A stretch of 64,000 nt of DNA from Adiantum capillus-veneris (GCA_014529385.2 CM043949.1:146797850-146861849), one strand, 5' to 3'; numbered from the stretch's first letter, positions 21,533 to 33,401 are shown. Notes: generated from the sequence alone by a model not told the origin. Program-made: numbers and translations.

Positions 21533-21867
21533 GCTTATCATGCTTGATGACTAAGGTACTTGAGGTACTTGTCTTACTTTGAGGAAGGTGCTTGAGAAGC
21601 TTCCTATGCATGGGGGGTAAGGTGCTTGAGTCAAAAAGAGACCCTGTCCAATGAGCTTCTAGTTATATCCAACAAATATCTATATATTTTCAAGCTCTCT
21701 CTCTCTCTCGAAGGGGTAAGGAGGACACTTGTCAAAAGACTACCCATGTACTTGACTGCATGCTGCATGTGATTGGCTAGGGGGAGAAGGGTCCAATGAG
21801 CTTGCAGCATGTGGAAAAGTTGCAACTCGCCCCAAGCAAGAAAGGGGAGTGCTAGGGGGATATACAC

Positions 21868-21914
<47 letters not shown>
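21868..21914 (+). repeat. (AC)n microsatellite
   Basis: About 46 bp of AC dinucleotides preceded by TATACACAAC. Confidence 0.97.
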
Positions 21915-21916
<2 letters not shown>

Positions 21917-22616
21917 ATTTTGTGGATCCATTCTCACTTGGTGAAAGTTGAGGAACTCCACCTCTTTCTCCAAGCTTGTGAGAAGTGAGAGCCTACACCA
22001 ACACTCTTGGCCATGGAATGCAAATCCAACCAAGAGCCATGCTTCACGGCTTAAGCTTACCATCTTCTCCATCTTCATTACTATGCTATTATGTATGCTA
22101 GCAAGAAGAGTGATGATAAGTGAGGAACTATTCTTTCTCCTATGGAATGTTTCTTCTTCCTCTTCCCTACCCTCATTCCCTGCTAGCTCTCTCCACCTTC
22201 GAAGGTGTTTGAGGCCTTGGGACTAAGGCTTGGGATAGTTAATGCTTTCTAAAAAGTTTATGAACTATGCTTGTGATGCATGAAGATTTCCATCTTCATT
22301 GCATCACCTAGGTCACAAGGAACACAAAGATTGTATTGTACCAAGTCTCTCTTGATGGGAGAAACTATAGTACAAATGCCTATTGGAGGGGGGACCGGCT
22401 CTGTATGAATCTGGTCCTCAACTATTGTCATGTTCTCTAAACTCTCTCTCTATCTCTTGCAAAAGTATTGTTCATGCCAAGTTAACTAAGTACCATGTTT
22501 ATGTTGCTACCATCAATTAAGTTCACCCGCTATGCTCACAAATTAATCTCACAAAAGTGCTTCACCTAATTTTCTAATTCCGCTACTCTCAAAGTTCATA
22601 GGCCATTTCCATTACA

Positions 22617-22630
22617 TTAGTATCAGAGCA
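22617..22630 (+). promoter_or_regulatory. Primer-binding site of gypsy C (initiator tRNA-Met type)
   Basis: TTAGTATCAGAGCA differs slightly from the TGGTATCAGAGC that many plant LTR elements use to prime from initiator tRNA-Met. Its place directly after the proposed LTR end supports the call. Confidence 0.65.
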
Positions 22631-23030
22631 TTTGGTTTCTCTTTTCTTGCTTAAGAAGGGAGGTCCTTAAGTAGCCTATTAATGGTTGTTTTTGTTAATT
22701 ATATTAGGGTAAGTGGGATTGGGGTTTATTATCGGTTTTGTTGAGCCCACTATGTGAGATATGGTGCACGCCTTGGGAGATTTGGTCTTAATAATGGAGT
22801 CTTTTTAGACTTGCCTACGGCTTTACCATTATTGAGCCATAAGAAGTTCGAAAGAAGCTATCCCTCGGCAACTTTACTATGTTAGACTCACTCCACTACT
22901 CTCTATAATTAACCAATTCTAGCCATGGGTGTAGATACTTAAGTGCCTATTCTCAAAGGCTAAGAGGAGTAGAAACTAAGGTTTTGAATTGCCAAAGCAT
23001 ACACTAAGTAAACACATAAGTTTAATTGAC
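22631..23030 (+). other. gypsy C 5' leader
   Basis: Non-coding leader between primer-binding site and gag. Nothing else recognised in it. Confidence 0.55.
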
Positions 23031-24471
23031 ATGGCTGACAATAACCAAGAGAGTAGAATGAACATTGATAACTTTGATTTTGCACATGAAGGTGCTAATG
23101 ATGATGCCCCCATGTTTGTTAATTATCTTGTCACTAGGTTGCAATAAGCTATGGGCAACCCCGCTTTGCAAGACAAAGTTACTCAACAACTTCGTGCTTA
23201 TGGGATTTCCTTTCCTCTCTAAGAGGAGAGAGAGCTTAGGAGGCCTCTTGATGAGACCCACAAAAGAAGACTCTCTCCCATACGAGAGGAGGAACCCAAA
23301 GATCAAGAAAGTAATGAATCCCTAAATTCCTCCAAAGATGTGGCTCCACGAAGAAGGCGGACTAAACGATCGCCAACTCCTCCCAAGAGGAAACGGTTAA
23401 CCCATAGTCCTTCTCCTCATCACTTCAAAAGGGAAGAGAGGAAACCAAGGAAGAAAATGGCAAGAAAGAGGTCACACTCTTCTCCTTCTTCTTTACCTTC
23501 CTCCTCTATCGATGAAATTTATGGCTATTCTCCTAGAGAATACAAGAGGGGAGGACATCGCAAATCTTACCTTGCATGGTGAGGTCACAAAATCTCAAGA
23601 AGTTCAAAGAGGGAGGAAAGAGTATCTCTTTTCTCACCTATGATGGCACCTTTGGTGCTACTGCAATAAAGTATTGGTCTTCATCCAACAATTTGATGCA
23701 GCCTTTGGAGACGAGGGCTTCACGGAGTCCTCCAAGCTACGCCATGTAGCTATGCACTTCCAAAAATCGGCTTGTTAATGGTGGGCTAGCCTTTGCGGCA
23801 ATGGCGAAGCCCCAAAGACATGGAAAACTCTATGAGTTTCCATCATGAAGCAATTCCTTGCAAGCGATGCCAAGGACAAAGTGCTCACCGAATGGCGGAG
23901 TTTGAGGCTTCTCTCTCATGAGTCTATCCACAAATATGTGGACAAGTTTTGGGATTTACATCTCAAGGCTACTGTCTTTCAAAAGATAGATTTTGCTGAG
24001 CAAAAGCAACAATTCTGTGCGGGATTACCTGAAGAGATGGCTGAGTATGTCAACTCTCAATGGCCTGGTTCTATCAGCGAAGTAATCCACCATACCATGG
24101 TTGCTTCACGCATCAATTTCCAACAAGGGGTTAGACGGAATGTCAAGCCCATGGAAAATAAAGACAAAATTGATGCAAAGGGAAAAATTAATGCCCAAAT
24201 TTTTTCCCAAGGCCATTCCAACAACAACAATAACAATCAGTCCAAGGAGAAAGAAGTTTACAAAGGTAAAAATAAACTCTCTCCTGAAGAGCTTGAAACT
24301 TTTTTCAAGGATCACAAATGTTTTGTGGGGAGTAAGGACATGGTTATCATTCTTGCCCCAAAAGAAATGCTCGCAATGAGACTCCTAGAGCTTCCACTAT
24401 CAAAGCTTCAAAAGAGGATGCTCAAAAGGATAACCTCTCTCCTATGCTTGGGGAAAGGTAAGAAAGCATGA
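23031..24471 (+). pseudogene. gypsy C gag
   Basis: Starts at ATG 23031 (MADNNQESRMNIDNFDF) and is broken by TAA/TAG stops near 23148, 23221 and 23580. A basic segment at 23340-23570 has KRSPTPPKRKRLTHSP and RKRSHSSPSSLPSSS. The recognisable Retrotrans_gag block lies at 23845-24120: EWRSLRLLSHESIHKYVDKF and FCAGLPEEMAEYVNSQWPGS. The zinc knuckle at about 24310 reads HKCFVGSKDM and has lost its second cysteine, apparently by frame disruption. It would form the particle shell and bind element RNA. Confidence 0.82.
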
Positions 24472-24793
24472 TGCCTTCATCTTGTTTGACCCTGGTTCTA
24501 CTCACAACTTCATATCAATGGAGTTGGCCACCAAGTTGGGCATTCAAGCTTTTGAGATGGGAGATGTTGTAACTGTCGATGCCGCTTTCAAGGGACATCA
24601 AGCCTCCGTTACTCCCTTGATTGGGAAGTTGAGGCTTCATGTCAGCTGCTATGTCGACAAAGAAGACGTCTTTATCTCTCCTCTCCAACATGAGGATGCT
24701 ATCCTAGGGGTACCATGGTTGAACCGCATGGCTGCCAACATGAAGTTCCCTGAAAGGAGAATCTACTTCACATGCAGGGGAAAGAATATGTAG
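24470..24793 (+). pseudogene. gypsy C aspartic protease
   Basis: Reads FDPGSTHNFISMELATKLGI, LRLHVSCYVDKEDVF, HEDAILGVPWLN and MAANMKFPERRIYF, the gag-asp protease fold of plant gypsy elements (RVP_2-like). The catalytic triplet is DPG where DSG or DTG is expected, so the active site is probably dead. The C-terminal ILGVPWL corresponds to the conserved ILGxxWL. It ends at TAG 24791-24793 before RT. Confidence 0.85.
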
Positions 24794-24856
24794 ATAGATG
24801 CTAATGAGTCTGGTCGTACTATACCACTTGTAAATCCTCTTGTCCTTGATAAATCA

Positions 24857-26301
24857 ATGAAAAGCTCAGTTTTTGCGTACATGATTTTTGTCAAAGAATC
24901 CCTAAAAGGTCCTAATGATTCATCAAAGGTGAATGGTAGGAATCAAGAAGAGTTAGACTTGTCTAACTTTCTAAAAGGATTCCAAGATGTGTTCATCGAT
25001 GATATCCCTATGGACTTACCTCCAAAACGAGGGGATGGTTACCATCGAATTGAGCTCCTATCAGGAAGCTCACTACTTAACAGACCTCCCTATCGAGTTT
25101 CACAAGCTCAACAAGAGGAGATCATGAGGCAAGTGCAAGAATTGGTAGACAAAGGTATGGTGAGGCCTAGCTCCTCTCCCTTTTGTTCTCCAGTCCTTTT
25201 AGTGCAAAAGAAAGATGGTACATACCACATGTGTGTGGACTATCGCGCACTAAACCATAGCACTATCAAAAACAGATTTCCCGTACCTCGGGTAGAAGAT
25301 CTATTTGATAAGCTACAAGGCTCTACCTACTTTAGTAGGATTGACCTTAAAAGTGGCTACCATCAAATAAGGATAGTGAATGAAGATATCCTAAAGACCG
25401 CGTTTCGTACAATGTTTGGCCTTTATGAATATCTAGTCATGCCTTTTGGCTTGACTAATGCACCAGCTACATTCAATCAATTAATGGAGAAATGTTTTAG
25501 GCCCTACCGCAAATTCACTGGAGTGTTCTTTGATGATATCATCATCTACTCCAATTACTTGGAGAAACACAAGCAACATCTCCAAGTGATTTTTCAAGCA
25601 TTAAAGGAGAATAAGCCTTTTCTCAATCAAAAGAAAAGCAAATTTTTCCTTCAAGAGATTCAATACTTAGGTCATATTATCTCTCGAGATGGTATCCGTA
25701 TGGATCTATCAAAGTTAGAGGTAATAAAAGCATGGCCTAATCCAAGGAATCTACATGAGCTAAGAAGCTTTATTGGTATGTGTGCATACTATAGACGCTT
25801 CATAGCAAAATTCTCTCAAATAGCAGGACCACTACATGACTTAACAAAGAAAAACGTTAAGTATTCATGGACTACTAAGGAGCAAAGTGCTTTTGACAAG
25901 CTCAAAGAGAAGGTTACCTCCCAACCAGTCCTTATGATTTCGGATCTCTCAAAGCCATTTGAGGTCCAATGTGATGTGTGTGGTGATTGCCTTGGATCAG
26001 TCTTGCTTCAAGAAGGGCATGCCATAGCATATGAGAGCCGAAGGCTCAACACGGATGAACGGGTCTTAGGCATTTATAAGAAAGAGTTGTTAGCTGTTCT
26101 ACATGCCCTAGACACATGGAAGCACTATCTATTGGGGACTCATTCATTTTACGAACAGAGCATCAAAGTCTCAAGTACTTCATGACGCAAACAAAGCTTT
26201 CCGACAAACACATGAGGTGGGAAAATTTTCTTTTGCAATTTAATTTCCACATTGCTCACATTGTTGGTAAGCACAATCAAGTGGCTGATGCACTTTCATG
26301 A
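24857..26301 (+). pseudogene. gypsy C reverse transcriptase and RNase H
   Basis: One frame of 442 codons (24857-26185) spans RT: PPYRVSQAQQEEIMRQVQEL, SPVLLVQKKDGTYHMCVDYR, RIDLKSGYHQIRI (residues about 161-173), MPFGLTNAPATFNQLM and the catalytic VFFDDIIIYS (about 223-232). RNase H follows with FEVQCDVCGDCLGSVLLQEG and KELLAVLHALDTWKHYL. In the usual motif the first RNase H residue sits in a DAS context; here it is QCDVCGD. A frameshift near 26140 moves the rest to another frame (FILRTEHQSLKYFMTQ, IVGKHNQVADALS), ending in TGA at 26299-26301. RT copies RNA into DNA; RNase H digests the template. Confidence 0.93.
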
Positions 26302-27290
26302 CGACCAAAAGTTAATGTTGTGTCAATAACAACTCACAATGATCTATCTTCTATGATAGATGAGTATGCTACTGACCCTGACTTTAAAGACATATGTCAG
26401 CCCTTGTTTTGGGGAAGAAAGAGGAACCATTCACCTTGCAGGATGGTTATCTTTTACATGGAAATAGGATATGTGTTACCCACTCCCATCGTGAGAAAGT
26501 CATGTATGAATCCCATGCTCCTCCCTATGCGGGGCATAGAGGAATTCAACCTACTCTTCAAGGAGTAGAGACATACTTTTATTGGCCTACCATGAAAGTG
26601 GAAATACAAGAGTATGTTTCAAAATGTGTGGTATGCCAAAAGACCAAGTATGATAGAGGGAAGCAACAAGGATTACTCCAACCATTGCCAATTCCTTAGT
26701 CACCATGGGAGAGTATATCCATGGATTTTATCTTTGGATTACCCATGTCTATCCATGGGAATACGGGAATATGGATAATAATCAACAGGTTTAGCAAGCA
26801 AGCACACTTTATCCCTGTCAAGAAGACTATTAGGGCACACCAAATGGCAACTCTCTTCATATCACAGATATTCAAACACCATGGATTGCCAACATCCATC
26901 GTGTAAAATAGAGATCCTTTTTGGAAAGGTCTCTTCAAAAATCTAGGTACAAGATTGAATTTCTCTTCGGCCTATCACCCACAAATGGATGGCCAAAGTG
27001 AGATAGCCAATGTTATGATTCTTGATCTACTAAAGACCTATGTTACAGAAGTAGATCAACGCTCACAATGGGAAAAGTACTTACCTCTTGTAGAGTATGC
27101 GTATAATAATACTATCCATACTTCTACGAGAAAAGAACCTTTTGAAATCATAGAGGGAAGACCTAAAAGTCCCTTCCTACTTAAAGTACATGGGAAGATC
27201 TTCGCTGCTGATGAGTATAGTTGTGACCCGCAAGCATCTTTTCAAAATATTAAGGAGGCTATATCGATCTCCCAACTAAGGCAAATGTAA
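26302..27290 (+). pseudogene. gypsy C integrase, 3' truncated
   Basis: A zinc-binding block (VMYESHAPPYAGHRGIQPTL, ETYFYWPTMKVEIQEYVSKC, VVCQKTKYDRGKQQG) keeps the H-H-C-C layout. A TAG at 26697-26699 breaks the junction with the core. The core reads SMDFIFGLPMSIHGNTGI (first Asp), SIV, a stop, NRDPFWKGLF (second Asp) and AYHPQMDGQSEIANVMI (Glu). YLPLVEYAYNNTIHTSTRKE and PFEIIEGRPKSP follow. It stops at NIKEAISISQLRQM, short of the usual C-terminal domain. Confidence 0.9.
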
Positions 27291-28140
27291 GGTCTCTGAC
27301 CCCGATCAAAAAGAGCACCATTGTACCTTGAAATGATCATAATAGAAAAAGTTACTATTTTTAGCAGTTTTCTGAATTCTGTCAGTGCCATGATGTTTAG
27401 AATGTTTTAAAGCTCCCAAATGTGAATTAAAATAATTTTTGCAAAAAAATTCCAAAAATAGTAAGTTTTTGGTCACCCGACCTATCCAGTTTTGACCGTG
27501 TCGAAAAACTGCACCCGTACTCCAAATTTGAAAAAAAAATGCATTTTTGGACCCTTAGGGGCTGCTAAATATGGCAGGTACTCGGGCTTGTACACCTTAG
27601 TTAGAGCTTGCTATAGCAATTTTCGGCATCAAATTCCGACTCGTATGAACCGTTTTAGCCTAAAATCAATTTTTTCCAAAATTTTCCGGGGAGGTACCGG
27701 GGGCCCGAGGCTGTGTGGGAACAGGTTCCAGCCCACTCCAGCTCAGCTTTAGCAGCTAGGGGGCGCCCTCTTGCCTTGTGGGAGTCCTGGGAGAGTTTCC
27801 AAGCCAGTAACTAAGTGTCAGAGCCAGTTAACCAAGCCAACTGGACACTTGGTGGGTAGGGGAACTGGACTTGCCAATGCAGAGACTCAGTGCTCCCTTA
27901 GATGCAAATAGCAAGGCTGGTCGATTTTCAGCCTGTAGGAGCCTATTTAAAGGCCTGCACACACACATACACACACACATTCTCACACACACACCCAGTA
28001 CACACACACACACACCTTGGGAAGGTGCTGCTGGTACACACACAGTTTTTGAAGGAGAAGCAAGGAGGGAGGTGCTGCCAAAATTCTCATCTTAAGGATT
28101 CATTGGATCAGAAAAATCAGAGGATTCTCAGCTCCTAATC
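27291..28140 (+). other. LTR-like non-coding sequence with CA-rich tract
   Basis: No coding content. It includes GAGCCTATTTAAAGGCC at about 27946, a likely TATA element, followed by CA-rich sequence (27958-28015). This layout is common in plant LTRs, but no matching partner, ends or primer-binding site were found. Confidence 0.4.
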
Positions 28141-28716
28141 ACGGTAATCATGGTTTAATTACTACTCTTCTTAATTCTCATCTTTATTCTCCAAATTCCT
28201 TAGCTACTATGCTTAATCCTGGCTATAATTCCCTATAGCTGCTCTCTAAATCTCCATAGTTATACTCCATTACATAATCACTATTCAATTAGCTAAATTA
28301 TGCAACCATTCATCATCCTTAACCAAGGATAAATGCATGATTAGGAAAGATTCTCTCTCTAGGCAGCATAGTTAATAAATTGTTAGCCAGTAATAGTGTA
28401 GATTTGATGAAATTCATTCTTTTACCACTCAATAGTGTTGTAATTAAATTAGACTCAATCTTCTCCCACATTAAAATGTGATTAAGGCTGAAAATTAATC
28501 CGTCATTAGGCCATTAAGAAGATAATTTTATGTCACACATACCTGCGGCAATTCTGCATCTTCATATTGCTCTAGGAAAATGGATGAGCTTGCTTACTTC
28601 ATCTCTTTCGTGAATCAATTAGTAAAATTCTAAATTTCTTAATCATCTAAGCCAAGTAATTAACCTTAGAGCCATTTCCCATAGGGTAAGTAAGGATTTA
28701 CCCATAAAATTGCTAG
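28141..28716. other. Non-coding, nothing recognised
   Basis: AT-rich sequence with stops in all frames; no repeat or domain seen. Confidence 0.45.
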
Positions 28717-28992
28717 GTCTCGAAGGAAAAATATGTATTGCGGCTCAAAATTGATTGGAACGATCATCCCACTATAGGAGGTGTTGGCAAAGGGCACCTA
28801 GCCGAGAAGATTCATGTACGGGAAGCTAATCAAGAAGACCCTCCTTGCAAGAGAGGTTACACATACTTGCCCAAAGAAACCGCAATCATTGAGCAGCTTG
28901 CAATCCAAGGTGTGGATTTGGCAAGTCAAGGAGAGACCCCAACCATGCTGCGTGGTCGTATAGAAGAGCTAGAAAGAAAGTTGGCATGGTAA
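28717..28992 (+). pseudogene. Unidentified reading-frame remnant with coiled-coil-like end
   Basis: The frame is open from after a TAG at 28714-28716 to a TAA at 28990-28992 with no obvious ATG near its beginning, so it looks like a fragment of a longer protein. It reads LKIDWNDHPTIGGVGKGHLA, KRGYTYLPKETAIIEQLAI and MLRGRIEELERKLAW. The last part is heptad-like. The same frame continues past the stop as EPVNEEEMGNADPSDSVGN. Family unknown; a retroelement gag or accessory frame is my guess. Confidence 0.3.
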
Positions 28993-29404
28993 GAGCCTGT
29001 TAATGAAGAAGAGATGGGCAATGCCGATCCAAGTGATTCAGTTGGCAATTCAAAATTTTGTGTATCTGATCTCTTTGGAGAACAAGCCCGTGATTTAAAT
29101 TAAATCTCCCAAACAATACTAAGTTCGTTTTGTATCTTAAATCTCAAGATTTGTAAATAAAACCTCTTTTTGGTATGTAAATCTCGATTTGTTGGAACAA
29201 ATGGACGTGAGAGATATTGTTGCAATTGTGTAAGTTATGTTCTCTCTTCTACCCTCTTTTTAACAATGATAGAGAGTAGATGGAGAGAAAGAGAGACAGC
29301 GAGAGAGGAAGAGAGTGAGAGAGAGGACAAGGTATGGATTGTAAAGCTAAACTCCACATAACTTTTGCATTGCAACATTAATTGAGAATAGAGTACAAAC
29401 TTTA
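28993..29404. other. Non-coding spacer
   Basis: Contains an irregular GAGA-rich stretch at 29280-29330. Nothing else recognised. Confidence 0.45.
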
Positions 29405-31230
29405 CAGTTCATCCGTCCCCTCAATCACAGGCACCATGTCATCAATTTCTTCGACATCTGAACATTCGGGATCAATATCTTCCGGGTTCCATTCCATTTC
29501 ATCATCATAGTTGAGCTCATTTGCAATTGCTTCGTGTGTTTGGAAGTGCCCAAAGATTTCTTCTGTGGTACGTGTGGCTAACTTCGCTGGCTTATGCATA
29601 AGTCGCATGTTACAAAAGACGTAAACCCCAAGCCTGCAACTCGTTTAAGACTTAATCGATTTTGTTTTTTAGTATGCACGAAAGAGAATGAAGACCAATT
29701 TTTTTCACAACTACCACTTGAGGCGGTGATAGACAATACTCTCACAACCATATGTTAAAATTCCACTTTTTCTCCACCATACTCTTTCCACCAAACTGGT
29801 GTGCTCATCGTCTTGATAGCATCTATATGCCAAGGATCCCCAAATGTTCCTTCTCTACCGTCTTCTGTGTGTATGCCACCTGCCCATGCACAGTTGAGCA
29901 CACACTTTCTTGAAATTACTAATCACTTCATTGTTTGAAGATTGCTCGTGCATCTGGAACTTGGGATCTAAGACAAAACCTGCTCCATGTAAAGGAGTAT
30001 GCAGCTGCTCCCATTGTCTTTTGACAAATGACATCATCATGGATTTCTCTTTTCTTGCATAAGATGTATTGTCTTTTAACTTGCAAGTGGATTCATGCAT
30101 GTACCAATAAACCCGTCCAAAGATAGAGGCTTCTTTGTCCACTAATCGATATCAGATGAGTGAAGGGTTTTGTGACAAGAACAATTTTGTCTACATTTCT
30201 CCAAAAAACAGGAGAGTTTACAAGATGATAGTGTTTGGAAGTAGCAGGTTCATACTTGGGATATTTATCAAGCCAAATGCCCCATCTTCTATCTGCCACT
30301 GTTTCAACAAGGGTTGCTTTTACCTGCTGCAGTGTAGAGAGAACGTAATATGGTGTCGCAAAACGGGTCACAAAAAAAAGCTGTAAATTTTTGGTTGGGA
30401 CTTTGTTCTAAACAAAGTGTAAGAAAATGAATGGTCTCTTATAAACTTCACCAAGTGGTTTGTATCCAAAAGAGTTTGCTTAATAGAAAGAACTTTCCCA
30501 AAGTCCTTTAAGAGCAAATTCAAAGTGTGAGCAGCACATGGAACCCATGTAATCTCTGGATACTTTGCTTCAATTGCTTTTCCAATTGCTTTGTAGTTAG
30601 ATGCATTATCTGTGATAATGACAGTCACATATTTAGGTTCCCCTGCTCTTCTGATCAAACGCTCATATACACTAGTAAGATATCCACTAGTTTTTTCTTT
30701 CAGGGATGTATCGATCGCTTCAAGAAAGATGGAACCTCTTGGACAAATCAACATCACATTAATCAATGGTTTCTTCTGACAATTTGTACAACCATCTAGA
30801 GCAATTGTGCATCCATACGTTGGCACATAATCAAGAGTTGTGCGTTGTAAAATATTCTCTGATGTAGTTTTTACTTTATCTAAATATTCTATATGCATCT
30901 TCTTATAATCGGGAACCACAAAACCATTCTTTGTTGTGCTCATTAAAGCATGAAGATAGGATTTTGAATGACATTAAAAGGAATTCCACATGCAACAAAT
31001 GCTTGAGCCCACTTAAGATGGATTTCAAGCAGCCATTGTTTCCTGCATGCCTGTTGCAAAGTAGGATCACTTGGTGCAAATTCTCCTCCAGTCCATGCTT
31101 CACTTCGGCTTATGTTACCAGAGCTTCCGGTAGGATTAGAGCTACAATTCCTCGCAAAGGATGAATGACACCCTCCTTGATCTGAAGTACGGGTTGAGCG
31201 AGGGTTTTGATCATCCTCAAGTGTCATCGG
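29405..31230 (-). mobile_element. hAT transposase pseudogene (DUF659 type)
   Basis: The minus strand holds a transposase in pieces. From about 30943 down to 30368 comes a 191-codon DUF659 block: YGCTIALDGCTNCQKKPLIN, PRGSIFLEAIDTSLKEKTSG, YVTVIITDNASNYKAIGKAI and PCAAHTLNLLLKDFGKVLS. Conserved Asp residues (LDG and TDN) are intact. After a frameshift at an A8 run (about 30372) comes VTRFATPYYVLSTLQQVKAT. After another near 30140 comes FVLDPKFQMHEQSS, and then the hAT C-terminal dimerisation region (WWKEYG, VVRVLSITASSGSCEKNW, HTKKQNRLSLKRV). It ends in an acidic tail at 29405. hAT enzymes cut and paste DNA with 8-bp duplications. Terminal inverted repeats were not found, and the N-terminal BED zinc finger is not readable. 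Confidence 0.9.
30368..30943 (-). pseudogene. DUF659 domain of the hAT transposase
   Basis: Longest intact stretch of the hAT gene, starting MSTTKNGFVVPDYKKMHIEY and ending at a frameshift after SQPKIYSFFL. Upstream (31227-30943) a different frame reads WAQAFVACGIPFNVIQNPIF, the block that precedes DUF659 in this family, so a frameshift lies at about 30945. Confidence 0.88.
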
Positions 31231-32500
31231 GCCCTGCCATAGATGGACCCATCATATTGGGACCTCCCTTTTTTCTGCCCTCAAGATGTACTCTCTTTGC
31301 CTGAGCACCCACTCGGGAAATTTTTCTTCAATACCTCTTGGGAGGTTTTTGCAAGGTGCCACATTTCCAGGAATCTTGAATGGTGTTGAATATAGAGCTT
31401 GTGGCCTCATCGACTGCACGAAGATAGTCCGTGTAGTTGTGTGCACTCTGTGCTGTGAATACTGCATTCATAGCATATACATTATTGAGAATATAATGGG
31501 CATGGACATTGTTGATGGGGTCAACACGGGAGGGGGTTGACCACGATGATCACGTTGTCCGCGATTTTCCTAGGCATGGTAAATATGTGAATGAGAGAAA
31601 ACTCAAGGAATAACTTCAAAAAACAAGATGCTTAAATAGCATGACTTGCACATGAATGAATGAATGAAACTAGTGTTCTTTTGGCTATTTATAAAAAACC
31701 CCCAAGCGTCTTTACTTCAAAGGTGATTCACACCATGTCCTCCGCAATATTTTCACTTAAAATATTACGAAGAAAAAAAGCCACTAAAACCATCGATTGA
31801 CTTGCCTTCAAAAATTAAACATAGTCACAAAAATAGAAAAAAACATAGAGCAAACACATATCAAATTGAGTAAAAATTAAAACATATTATAACCAACCAG
31901 TAAGTTTAGGTGTGCCATTACGTAGAAATAAATTAATATGGAGTAATCAATACAAGTCGGGATTTGGGTTACCGGTGGCGCAAATCCTGTGAGGGTTGCA
32001 CTACTGGGGCATGTGCAGTTGGGGGTCCCATGGGCAGGGTGGGAAACAATGGCCGATAGAGCGATTGACCATAGCTTGGCCAACCAAGAACTATGGATGA
32101 AGGTCTACTCGGAGGAGGAGCAGATGGCACAACCGACTCTTGGCAACGTCTAAAGGAGACGGGGGTGGCTGTGATTGTTCTCTACGTGATAGCTTGTCCA
32201 CATAATGAGTCGATCCTAGACCAATAGGAAGTCACTATTGTGGTTGAATACGTGCCAAAAATAATTTCTTGCCCCGATCAATGTTGATGCAATGTCATTG
32301 TTGTAGACGCTCCCACTCCATTGCCAAGCCACCACAACCTGCAAGACTATCTAAAACTGCATCCCCAACCTTTGTAAGGTACCCAACAACCACCTCTTTA
32401 CAAAAGCACAAACATTAGCAGACATTTCAATGGAAAAATAAAGAAGTGTGAGGAAAAATCAAGAAGATAGAGTAAGCTTTTATAAGAAAATGAAAAGGAA
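31231..32500. other. Unassigned DNA upstream of the hAT gene
   Basis: Open frames on both strands up to 84 codons (for example 31286-31540 plus) match nothing I know. The minus strand near 31950-32100 is proline-rich. It may include the lost 5' end and left terminus of the hAT element. Confidence 0.35.
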
Positions 32501-32518
32501 AGGGGGGGATGGGGGCGG

Positions 32519-32578
<60 letters not shown>

Positions 32579-32668
32579 AGGGAGGGAGGGACCGGGGGGG
32601 GGGGATGGAGATGGTTCACGCGGGAAAGAGAGAGAGAAAGGGGGGGATGGGCCCCGGTTCACACAAGG

Positions 32669-32752
<84 letters not shown>
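32501..32752 (+). repeat. Compound GA/G-rich microsatellite array
   Basis: Three consecutive modules each have a G-run, GGATGG, GGTTCAC and a GA tract. They start at about 32501, 32594 and 32640. GA tracts lie at 32524-32571 (then GGGA repeats to 32590) and at 32673-32752 (80 bp, pure). A G11 run lies at 32594-32604. Open frames of RERERE or SLSLSL type here are artefacts. Confidence 0.95.
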
Positions 32753-32756
<4 letters not shown>

Positions 32757-33401
32757 CCATGCTGAGTTGTATCCTAGTGCCCTGCCAGTCTATAAAGCAA
32801 GGGGCTAGATGCTGAGAATGATTGATTGAAGGGGGTATTGAGGTCACACATCCACGACGAGGCAAATCATATCCTGCAAAGGGGAGCCACTTGAAGGGGC
32901 AATGAGTTCAAGTATCCACCAAGGCATGAGACATAGCGTTGTACACCCGGTAGATGGGGAAAGGGTTTTGCAAAGGAATCAAGGGAATCGAAAGCCCTGA
33001 TTCTCGCCAAGGAATGAAGTAAAATGGGGTTAAAAAACCCTAGTGAGAGTCATATTAAGGGGTTCATCTCATTGGGTAAGCATGGTAACCAATGGGTGAG
33101 GGGTTCACTAGATACAACCTTATGGTAGATAGCTATAACCATCCACTCTTTTATGCATAGCAAAAGTTAGGAATTATCATTAAGGGAGGTGCACAGTAAA
33201 ATCTCCCACAAGGCACTAGTTAAATCAACAAGTCAAGTTAAAACGAGTGTATATAGTTGGATGTAACTATACCAGCCAGATAAAGTGATCTAGAAAACAA
33301 TCAAAATCACCTCCAGATGAAGTGCTAAACCAATCACAACCCGATGAAGTGCCAGATCAATAGTTTTTAGGGAAACCAAAGTAAAAATGCACAGCCAAAA
33401 G

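Larger units (their letters stand above)
21116..22616 (+). repeat. Probable 5' LTR of gypsy C
   Basis: It starts TGTCATTAAATC exactly where the minisatellite breaks off and ends CCATTTCCATTACA directly before a primer-binding-site-like sequence. The terminal TGTCAT and ATTACA are near-inverted (5 of 6). It contains a 57-bp tandem repeat, short (CT)n and a long (AC)n. An AT-rich TATA-like stretch lies near 21680. The start is inferred because no 3' LTR is present for comparison. Confidence 0.6.
21116..27290 (+). mobile_element. Ty3/gypsy retrotransposon (gypsy C), 3' truncated
   Basis: 5' LTR, primer-binding site, gag, protease, RT, RNase H and integrase follow in gypsy order over about 6.2 kb. 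Homology stops within the integrase C-terminal region at 27290, and no polypurine tract or 3' LTR follows. The pol region is the best preserved in the window, with a 442-codon uninterrupted RT-RNase H frame. Gag is strongly broken. It appears younger than gypsy B and the copia copies. Confidence 0.85.

Noticed and set aside
28738-28992. 84-codon frame as a real host gene
   Set aside because: No ATG near its beginning, no recognisable family, and surrounding DNA is transposon-like; listed only as an unidentified remnant.
32448-32865. Long RERERE and LSLSLS open frames
   Set aside because: Artefacts of GA/TC microsatellites; no start context or non-repeat domain.
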